Below, piece by piece: positions 22,632 to 31,700 of a stretch of 41,842 nucleotides of DNA; position 1 is the stretch's first letter; every line of letters starts with the position of its first letter. The position numbers were made by a program, and so were the translations under genes. The notes below the pieces were generated by a model. It was given only the letters and a program-made list of their open reading frames with translations, did no database searches and was not told where the DNA came from. The DNA comes from Candidatus Omnitrophota bacterium (GTDB taxonomy: Bacteria > Omnitrophota > Gorgyraeia > Zapsychrales > Zapsychraceae), in the NCBI GenBank assembly GCA_020053475.1, contig JAGVNC010000047.1:1-41842 (forward strand), given 5' to 3'.

Positions 22632-23576
22632 ATGAATCCGACCTTGAAAAAACAGCAACAGATTGTCGAACACTATTTGGCCAGGAGCCGTTTTGCTTTG
22701 TCTAGCTATTCGTTCATCAATATTTTCGCCTGGATGGATTTTTTTGAATTTGATTTCCAACTGATCAATGATCACTTATGTATTTTCGCGGAAAATGAAG
22801 TGGGGTGCTTTTTGTATCTGCCGCCGCTGGGTTTGAACGTGGCGGCAGATACCATCGACGAATGTTTCCAGCGGATGACCGAACGAAATAAGGGAAGCGG
22901 AGTCACGCGGATCGAGAATGTTACCGAAGACCAACTGGCGCTGTATCCTCCCCAGCATTACAAATTGTATTTAAAGTCCCATGAATATATCTACCGACGG
23001 GCCGATTTAAGTAAATTTCAAGGCCGGGCGTATAAATCCAAACGATCGGGCTACAATCATTTTGTGAAACATTATTCTTTTGAATTTCAACCCTTCCAGC
23101 CTGGCATGCGCCAGGAATGTTTAACGCTCTACGATGAGTGGGCCCAGGACCGCCGCAAAAGGGGAATCAATGATATTGATGAAGCCATGCTTGAACAAAA
23201 CCGCCTTGTCCATGAAAAGGTGATGAGTGCGTTTGAAGAATTGGGGCTCATCGGCCGCGTGGTCACGGTCAATGGAACAATTAAAGGGTACACTTTTGGT
23301 TATGCGTTGAATCAAGATACTTTTTGTGTCCTTTTTGAAATTACGGACTTGAGTGTGAAGGGCCTGGCGGTTTATATTTTCCGCGCTTTTTGCCAGGACC
23401 CGGCGTTAGCCGCATTTTCTTGGATCAATGCCATGGATGATTTTGGCCTAGAGAATATTCAGCAAACAAAGCGGTCTTTTCGGCCCGCCTCTTTAGTGGC
23501 TTCCTACACAGCCACCTGCTCCGCGAGCGGAAGGATATTGGGTTCCTCAGCTAAAGCCGTGGGGCTCCACTCCTGA
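22632..23576 (+). CDS. DUF2156-family protein (GNAT-like, MprF C-terminal type)
   Basis: A 314-residue cytosolic protein resembling the C-terminal catalytic domain of lysyl-phosphatidylglycerol synthases, here without membrane segments. Typical parts are YIYRRADLSKFQGRAYKSKR, YNHFVKHY, LTLYDEWAQDRR, a GYTFGYALNQDTFCVLFE core and WINAMDDFGLENIQQTKRSF. Stand-alone members may transfer aminoacyl or acyl groups; the substrate is unknown. ATG 22632 is preferred because the in-frame region upstream is inside the previous gene. The C-terminus has an unusual Ser/Ala-rich tail after the family core. Confidence 0.75.
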   Translation: MNPTLKKQQQIVEHYLARSRFALSSYSFINIFAWMDFFEFDFQLINDHLCIFAENEVGCFLYLPPLGLNVAADTIDECFQRMTERNKGSGVTRIENVTEDQLALYPPQHYKLYLKSHEYIYRRADLSKFQGRAYKSKRSGYNHFVKHYSFEFQPFQPGMRQECLTLYDEWAQDRRKRGINDIDEAMLEQNRLVHEKVMSAFEELGLIGRVVTVNGTIKGYTFGYALNQDTFCVLFEITDLSVKGLAVYIFRAFCQDPALAAFSWINAMDDFGLENIQQTKRSFRPASLVASYTATCSASGRILGSSAKAVGLHS

Positions 23577-23606
23577 GGCGATTTTTGAGAATTGAAATTT
23601 CTTGTT

Positions 23607-23657
23607 TAGTTACACACCGGGTGCGTCGGCTGTGTGTTACGCACCGGGTGCGTTTTT
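23607..23657 (+). repeat. 51-bp direct repeat, copy 1
   Basis: The 51 bases starting TAGTTACACACCGGG recur at 24076-24126 with one difference. Inside are an ACACAC/GTGTGT stem, and near the end ACGCACC-G-GGTGCGT followed by T residues. The two copies bracket a small exported protein gene. Around copy 1, a second shorter duplication (about 24 bases, 23583-23607 and 23671-23695) suggests insertion with target duplication. Confidence 0.85.
23639..23657 (+). terminator. Likely intrinsic terminator within repeat copy 1
   Basis: ACGCACC and GGTGCGT flank a single G and are followed by a run of five T. It lies 63 bases downstream of the DUF2156 stop, the right place to end that operon. The stem is short, about five to seven pairs. 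Confidence 0.5.
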
Positions 23658-23689
23658 ATACGTTTTTATTTATTGAGAGTTGAAATTTC

Positions 23690-23717
23690 TTGTTTTTCCC
23701 GTCGTTTATGTTATATT
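23690..23717 (+). promoter_or_regulatory. Predicted promoter of the small exported protein gene
   Basis: TTGTTT (23690-23695), a 16-base spacer and TATATT (23712-23717). The expected start point falls at or within a base or two of ATG 23725, so the transcript may be leaderless, which agrees with the absence of a ribosome-binding site. Confidence 0.45.
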
Positions 23718-23724
23718 GACTTAC

Positions 23725-24069
23725 ATGCATATAAAACTCTTTCACTGTTTAATCATGCTTTCCGTCTGTTTAATCCCAGGCAATACGGTTTACGGGGAGG
23801 GGGAGAGCGAAATTTATTCCCGGCAAATAGCAGAATACCCGCAGACATTAAATATATTTCCTCAAGAGATTGAAGCTACCAAAATAATTCAAATTGTCCC
23901 GGAAGATCAGGGATCTAAATATTTTTGGCAAATGCGGGAATTTGGCACAACCCAAAATTGGTTTGCGCCTCAAGTGCAAAATTTCTCTGAACCCAGGGTC
24001 GTTCCTGAAAATTTAGATGAACGCTATTTATGGCAACTCCGAGATACCCCGCCTCTGAAGGGTTTATAG
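23725..24069 (+). CDS. Small exported protein with an internal repeat
   Basis: A 114-residue protein with a signal peptide (MHIKLFHCLIMLSVCLIPG, cleavage near VYG-EG). The mature part contains a duplicated motif: VPEDQGSKYFWQMRE and VPENLDERYLWQLRD, about 42 residues apart, rich in aromatic residues. No family is recognised. The upstream in-frame TTG (23680) would spoil the signal peptide, so ATG 23725 is chosen. The gene sits alone between two 51-bp direct repeats, and directly upstream of the giant multi-enzyme gene. Confidence 0.55.
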   Translation: MHIKLFHCLIMLSVCLIPGNTVYGEGESEIYSRQIAEYPQTLNIFPQEIEATKIIQIVPEDQGSKYFWQMREFGTTQNWFAPQVQNFSEPRVVPENLDERYLWQLRDTPPLKGL

Positions 24070-24075
24070 ATGCAT

Positions 24076-24126
24076 TAGTTACACACCGGGTGCGTCGGCT
24101 GTGTGTTACACACCGGGTGCGTTTTT
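24076..24126 (+). repeat. 51-bp direct repeat, copy 2
   Basis: Same as 23607-23657 except A for G at one position. It begins just after the small exported protein gene and ends in GTGCGTTTTT, so it may act as that gene's terminator. After it, TGTCCAATCTGA occurs twice (about 24126-24160). The gap 24070-24397 holds no gene. Confidence 0.85.
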
Positions 24127-24207
24127 GTCCAATCTGATTTAATTAATGTCCAATCTGACTTGCATTTATTGAATACTAAAATTTATTAATAAATTATTGC
24201 CCAAAAT

Positions 24208-24236
24208 TTGCTTTTTAAACAGTTATATGTTATATT
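24208..24236 (+). promoter_or_regulatory. Predicted promoter of the giant gene
   Basis: TTGCTT (24208-24213), a 17-base spacer and TATATT (24231-24236), the same TATGTTATATT context seen before the small exported gene. It would give a leader of about 155 bases ending in the stem next to the start codon. A second weaker candidate is TTGACA at 24263-24268 with TTACAA 18 bases later. Confidence 0.4.
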
Positions 24237-24325
24237 TTTCACATTCATTTTACAATTCATCATTGACACTAAATCATATCAAATCGTTACAAAAACAGCT
24301 TGATGAATAGCCACGGATTCAGTAA

Positions 24326-24397
24326 GCTGTAGCGAAACTTTTTCTAACCTTTCGAGATCGCTTGAGGGGGCGGAATCGAAAAACGAAACGTTACAGC
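24326..24397 (+). promoter_or_regulatory. Structured leader closing directly on the giant gene's start codon
   Basis: GCTGTAGCG (24326-24334) can pair with CGTTACAGC (24389-24397), nine pairs including one G-T, and the ATG follows at 24398. There is no ribosome-binding site upstream. The enclosed 54 bases include a GAGGGGGCGGAATCG stretch. I cannot match it to a known riboswitch. It could control initiation by occluding the start. Confidence 0.35.
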
Positions 24398-25771
24398 ATG
24401 ACGATTGCCCATCTTAATCATCATAAACGCTCCCTAAGCTATCGGCTGTTTTGCGCCTTTACTGCTTTTACTTTTGTTTTGAGCAGCATTGTTGTTCCTG
24501 CCCGTTTTAGCTACGCTCAATCGCTTCCCACCACCGTCTTAAATTTACCTCTGCCCGGGAACATGATTTCCCTGACACCCGCGTTTGAACCGGTGCTTGT
24601 CAAAGGATTAACTGTTCATCCCCAAAATCCTTTGGAATTTGATTTTATCATCCACAAAGGTGATACCGGTTTAGAAGGCCAGGCCCTCAATGAAGAAGCC
24701 ACTAAACTCGTCAAATATTTCTTAGCGACCCTGACAATCCCGGAAGATGAACTCTGGGTCAATTTATCCCCATACGAAAAAGACCGCATTATCCCGGACA
24801 ATTTCATCAAAACAGAAATGGGCCGCGATCTTTTGGCCCAAGACTATGTCCTCAAGCAACTCACAGCCTCGCTAATGTTTCCCGACAACGAACTGGGCAA
24901 TAAGTTTTGGCAGCGTGTTTACAGCAAAGCCCAAGCCCTGTATGGCACCACCGACATTCCCTTAAATACATTTAACAAAATTTGGATCGTCCCTGATCAA
25001 GCCATGGTGTATGAACAGGGGAACAGCGCGTTTGTGATTAAGAAACACCTTAAGGTAATGTTGGAAGAAGATTACGTAGCGATGTCCAATCAGAAGGACA
25101 TCGCGGAGTCCCGAGATCTTTCGAGGGATTTGTTGGCCGCTAGTCACTCGTCTCTCGTCTCTAGTACGAGCGACCAGAGACAAGCGACGAGCGACGATCA
25201 AAACAAAAGAATTCCTGCCGAAATTGTCCGTGAAATCCTCGTCCCGGAAATCGAACGCGAAGTCAACGAAGGCCAAACATTCGCGCCCTTACGCCAGATT
25301 TACAATTCTATGATTTTGGCTGCCTGGTACAAGAAAAACCTCAAAGAAACGCTTCTTAGCCGCGTTTATGTTGACCAAAACAAAACCCAAGGGATCAATG
25401 TCGATGATCCGCAAGTTAAACAAAAAATTTATGCTCAATATTTAGAGGCCTTTAAAAAGGGTGTCTACAATTATATTAAAGAAGAAATCGACCCGGCCAC
25501 GCACGAAGTGATCCCACGCAAATATTTTTCGGGTGGGATGATGATGACCACCGGCGTGAAGGATGTCGCCTCGGTTAGAGGTCCGGATGCTTTTGGAGAT
25601 TTACCTTACAACGATCGAGCCACAGCCGCCGTTGAATTGGCCGGCCTTGGATCTGACGCCTTAGACTTTAATGTCGCCCTTGTGGAAGATACTGGCACAG
25701 CCGCTCAAAAAGCCGCCGCCGACATTGCCCGTGCCGCCACAGCAACCCCAACTCCACATCTTGAACCAGCC
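24398..25771 (+). other. Giant protein segment A: signal peptide and unknown N-terminal region
   Basis: Residues 1-458. After the signal peptide the sequence is acidic/helical, with FNKIWIVPDQAMVYE, IVREILVPEIEREVNEG, FAPLRQIYNSMILAAWYKK and FKKGVYNYIKEE as the most structured-looking stretches, ending in VIPRKYFSGGMM. I know no named family. A 7-nt-period element (25141-25196) is read through as a Ser-rich low-complexity loop at about residues 249-267. A Pro/Ala/Thr-rich linker leads to the first D-x-A-M-L (25772-25786). Confidence 0.6.
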
Positions 25772-28700
25772 GACACAGCCATGCTGGCCGATGGAAACAT
25801 CATTATCGCCCTAGAAAAGCCTTGGGCATCGCCGCGCACCGTTGGCAGACAGCTTGGCATCGACCATGTCGGGCCGACACCGGGCGCTGTCCGGCATTTT
25901 CTAGAGAGACATCTTGACGGCGGGAAATTCCCTGTCTACATAAAGACCCCGATAGGCGTTGAAGTTGTCGGCGTAAAAGAGGCCCTGGAGCACGTCAAAG
26001 ATATATCGATTGCCTACGAAATCAAAGGGGCCCGTCCCGGCGTGATCCTTTACGTTGACCCAAGCGATGAGCTTTTCAAAGCCCAGCGGATTTATGAATT
26101 GGAAGCGCAAAAAGATGAAGCGGCCGTCAAAGAACTTTTTCAGATCATTGATAATAACTGGAACGAAGGGCTCCTGGAAGAAGCCATCCGCGCCTTTCAG
26201 AAACTCACCAAATATATTGGGAAGGACAAAATCACCAAAATCCTTCTGGAAATGTCCCAGGAAGCCGACCGATTGGTCCGCAACCACTCCATTATTGAAA
26301 CGCCTCTAGATAAACTCCCTATTGTCAGCAATCTGTCAGGGACAAATGCCTTGATCAAAAAGGAATATCGCCAAAGGACCAGATCATTTAAACCCCGCTA
26401 TGTTTACTATATCGAAAAAAATTTGACCAATGGGACTGAGCAATTGATGTCGTACTCAACAGGGAGCCATGCGGTGGCGAATGCCGAATTAGCCTTGGAT
26501 TTTGAAAAGAACAGCATCATTTTTATGCCGCATCGTGCCTCAGCGCTCAAAAAGAAAGATGCCACCGACCGCGGTGCCGATGTCGTCACAATATGGCCGG
26601 AAGGCAGCCGCAAGGCAGGCCAACCGATTGAAGATTTTGAAGAAGCCCGGGAAGCAGCGACGTACTATTACACCACCCAAGCCGGCAAAGCGCTCATGGT
26701 ACCGCATGGCAGCCCATCGGTAGCGGCCGGATACGGGACAGTGTTCCTGGAAATTCTCAGACAATATCCTAGGATATTGAAGGGGGAGAAAACAACGATT
26801 GTGGCACCGGCCGGAGACGGCGGCATTGCTATATCGATCGCGGCAATCGCCTATGCGATGGGGTTAAAAAATGTCAAGGTCGTTGCCGCCGGCACCGATA
26901 GCTTTAACTCTCTTGAACTCTCTGTGGCCGCCGACCGCCCTGTCCGCGCGCCCGGCCCGCGCGACACGAGAAAAATCGTCACCGAAGACGGGATCGCCGT
27001 TCCTGTTGTCTCTTGGTTTTCCTACGCAATAGCTAAAATGCTGAATGGAGCGGGAGGAAACTTGATTTTAAAAACCGTGACCGGGGAAGACGCCAATAAT
27101 GCCGTGAATTTACTCTATCGTGACACCGGAGAAAAAATTGAGGGTTCGGTTGGAGTTGCCGCGGCTGTTTTATTCAAACATCCCGATGTTATTGCCGATG
27201 CCCAAAATGTTATCATTATTGCCAGCGGCCAACGCGTCACAGCGGAAGCGTGGGGGGCGATGTTCGATCCGGACAATGAAAAACTTCGCCGGGACATTCT
27301 TAGGATGGCAGCCAACCCTATCGTAGCCCAACGGGTCAGGGATATTACCTTTCCGGCCGCAAAACCTGCCGATCATGTGGAACCCCGGATCGATGCCAAG
27401 GGCCAAGGCACACAGACCTGGCGCTCCCGCCAATGGAACAACGCGGAGGGGAAGTATATATATTCTGAACTTACCGTTGAATCGAATAAAGATGGAAGCA
27501 CTTTTACCCTCAAAAAGACAGATCAACCGGATGTTGTCGTGCAAGGTGAACCTCTCCAATCCGCCAGCTACAATGATGTCGAGGACGTGAAGCTATATCC
27601 TAGTTATGACAGCATTAATACATTGTCCGTGCCTCGAAAGACATTGGAAAAAATTTCAGCGCAATTGGGAACTCGCAAAATCCCTCTTTTCCCCCAACAG
27701 GCAAGATTTGAAGATATTCTTCCTTTTTCTGACTTCTTAGAAGACACAGAAAATGGCGGGCTTAGAGGGACCCGCCGGCTGATTGTGTTTAGACGGGCTT
27801 CGCAACCTGCAGAGACATCTGTCCCGGCCGTAGCGCCGCGTCCATTCAGTCCAGATGCCGCGGGTGCTGATTATGCTTTATTAGCTGGTCAGCAAACGGT
27901 TGATATTGTTATCCGCGCCATTCCTGCCCTCGGATACACCCAATCCAAAATGGCCAAGTTGCGCGCGACAATCGGTGACCTTGAATTTTTGGCCCGGCAG
28001 AATGGTATTTCGACGGTGCAACTAGAAGCAGGCCGCCTCAAAAAATTCCAAGAAAAAGGTGGGTATGATCATGAAGGATTAGGAGAATTCGGTGAACCAG
28101 GAAAGGTCAGTCACCGCGGTGACATGCTAGGGATCCTACTGGAAAGTTATGAAACCCCTGATGGCCAAACCGTTCAACCCAACACCTTAGTAAGATTTAG
28201 ACAGGTACTTGATTATGAAGTACCACATGGCGATCGAAAACTCCCCATGTATAAAGGCATTTCTGAAATTGATGGCGACCCAACTAAACGTAACCCCAAA
28301 ATGAAAATGCTTCCGATTATGGCCGTTCCGCGCCAGCAAGATGTCCTCGCAGGAAGCCGCGATTTCTTTATTCAAAATAATGCCGCGTTTTATGATGCGC
28401 TCAATCAAACAATCAATCTGCAAATTGCCAAAATCAAAAACATTATTGTAACCGAAAAGAATGATGAACACGGGCGGGCCGCGCTTCAAGATGCCTTAGA
28501 AGATTTAATCGAAATGCTTTATTCCATGATGCATATTACGGAAGTCGTTGATCCGGGCATCGTCATCACGGAAGGATTTCGTCAATATCCGCAGCTCAAA
28601 GGTCTCGTCGTTGCTATTCAGGGCATCGGAGGAACAGGCTCCGAGGTTATCGAACCTCTTCTAGAATCAGGGGCAATTATTTTGGCTTCTGACGTCAACC

Positions 28701-31700
28701 CAGCCCTTATTGCCGCAATCCAGTCAAAATTCCAAAAATATATCGACCAAAGCCGCCTATTTATCTTCGCTGAGGAAAGAAAGCCGGAAGGCGGATACAC
28801 CAATGATATTACCAACCCCCATAACGCACCTCGTCTTGCCGAAACTCTGCAGCGCATGGGGATTCAAGAAAAAGGTGTCGACATTTTTGTCCCTGCATCA
28901 GTCGTCCAGTTGGATATTGATGCGTTAAAAAAAGAAGGGGTCTGGCTTGTTGCTGGCCCGGCCAATAATGTTTTGCATGATCCCCGGGACGCCTTGTTCA
29001 TGCAAAAGGCAGGCATTCACTTCATTACCGATTATTTAATCAATGGCGGCGGGGCTAAAGACGTCAACGGGCAACTCCAAGGAAACACTCCGACCAACCA
29101 AGTCCTGCGCGACCACATGTTCCATCAAATCACCAGCATTGCCCGCGAAGCCCAAGAGAGAGACGTGCCTTTCCATGTTGTTGCCAATGAACGTGCTGCT
29201 GAATTTGCCGCCACTCGTCTCAATGTGGCACAAAAACTCCCACAAAACGAAGCTGAACAAGCTCTCCGTGGTTTTGCTCCTCAAAGTTTAATGGGATACG
29301 ACATTAATCGTCTCGATCCAGAAGATCCTATTGTCCAAGCCAACCGCCTCAATCCTCTACGATTGAATGGGATTCATTGGCAAGAAGATGATCGTTCCAC
29401 AACGACAATTAAGGTATATGCGTATGAAGACCAATTGCCCGAAGTTGTTAGAAAATTCTGGGATGATCATTACGCTATTTTTGAAGTGACGAACGACAAA
29501 CTTAATTTTACTTCCTATATTGCCATCCATCGCCTGACCAAAATTGCCAGTAAAGTCGATTTCCTTAACGGTTCTTGGAGCGCTTCGGGCGGCAATCGTA
29601 TCCGCGACAATTACAAAAGCAATGAAGAGGCCATGGCGGATGCTGTAGAACTCGCCCGTGAAATGACATTTAAACTTGCTTCATTATTTATGCCAATGGG
29701 GGGGAGCAAAGATGCCATCCGTTCTGGTGTTCTTGCCGATCCCCGCAGCGATAAAATGACACCGGAAATTGCTGCTGTGCGAGATAAAATCATTGTGGCA
29801 ACGGCGCGGGCCGTTAATGTGATCGGCCGTCTAATTGGCGGCGGGGTGTTGACGGGGCAAGACGTGAATCTCTCCGAAGCCGATGCAAAATTAATGTATC
29901 ATTGGGCACCACATAATATTATTCCTTATCTTTCTCCAGAAGGGAAAGTCCCCACAAAATCAACTGGCATCGGCGTTTATGCCGGGATTGCCGCTGCTGT
30001 CGAAGCCTACAAAACAACGGAAGGCGACGCTGCGATGCTGTCCGGGTTACAAAAATTAGCAACGGGGACGGGAAGGTTCTTGCAATCCCAGGAAGTGGCC
30101 AATATAAAGAGAATGATCGAATTCCTGCAAAGCGAGAAAGGCCAACCGACAGAACAGCTAGCAGTCGTTAACGGATACCGTGGCGGCACGATTATCTGGA
30201 GGGCCCCTGGACTAAAAGCCAAATTCCGGCTCGGGATTCCTCTCGATAAGGCCCGGTCATTGGCCGAATATTTGAAAAGCGTTTTAGAAGTCGAATACGG
30301 GAAAGACTCTGTGCGCATTGGCGAGAAAACAAGAGAAAGCACACTCGCAACTGACGCAGTTGCAACATTAGGGCTCACAGGGCCGTTTTCTGCGCAAGAG
30401 ATGCGCGAGCGCGCCATCGCGGCTTTACAGATTAAACTAACCAAAGAAAATGAAATGTTTGAGAGCAATATACGTTCCCGCGAGGGGTTAGAGCGTGAAT
30501 TACGAAGACGCTTTTTAGCTTATACCGGTAAAAAAGATTTTAACTCGCAAACCCTGCTGGGAGATATAAGAAACGGTGTTTACCTCTTTAGTTATACTAT
30601 TTCTAAAGATTTCGGGGGCCCCCCTATGGATCTTCAGTTTAAGCCGCCGCGCCCTAAAGAAATTTTAACTCGATATTTAAAAGAAAAAACATTCGGCGAA
30701 TTGGTCGATGACATATTAAAAGTCATCATTGCTAAAGAGAGTAGAACAATCCTTAAAAGATTTATAATAATCGAAGAAGCTGAGGATTACACGCCTTTAA
30801 ATACTTTCGTGGATGCTGATGGACTTATTGAACTTATCGAAGCATTAGATGCCAAGTTTTCATTAGGGAAAACGTTTATTGATTATGTGGAAGCCCATCC
30901 CAAAATGACGTTGGGCGAGTTAAAAGACATTGTTTTCCGCCATGTCCGCAGTAAGGATGAATTGGCCGTGATTGGCGATGTAAGAGAAGCTATTAAGCAA
31001 GGGAAAATCGTTCGGCTTAATAGTGCCATCGTTCGGGTTGATGAAAACATTAACAGTAGAGAAAAAGTCGGCATAGTGATCTGGGATTCTAAAAACGATC
31101 CCATCCCTGTGCAGGCCTCTCGAAGGACAACATCCGCATCCGCCAACCCCGATTACAATGCCCGATATCAATTGGCCGCTGGTGAACTAAAAGATTATAT
31201 TCAATCTTGGGTTAACAATATCTACGATCCTCATCAAGTTAAATCCTTTGACGTTGTTGAAGAACGTGACGGTCAAGGGCAAGTTTTGCGCCTTGCCGTA
31301 GGGATTACGGGGAAAAGCGTCACCCGAACAACAGCCGAAGAAGATTTTGAAACACTTTATCTTCCCAAAATTCTTGCAGCGTTGAATTTCCGCGAGCGAG
31401 ACATCATCGACGAGCGCGCCCAAGCCGACACCGACGGCGCGATGCTGTCCAAATATGAAAGATGGGGACTGGGACATGGACTGGCGATCGGCGGGTTGGT
31501 CTTATTGCTTATGTATTATTCTCAAGGGACAGAAGAACCGCCGGCACCCACCAAAGATACCCTTACAGCGCCTGATCAAAATCCGTATAGTGCGGCTGGC
31601 CAAGTGGCTTACCTGATGGAACGCGTCGGACGCGAGTACAAACCCATTCCCGGGCTTAACGAATATTTGAATTCTCTCGTTGAAAATGATTGGCCGACGT

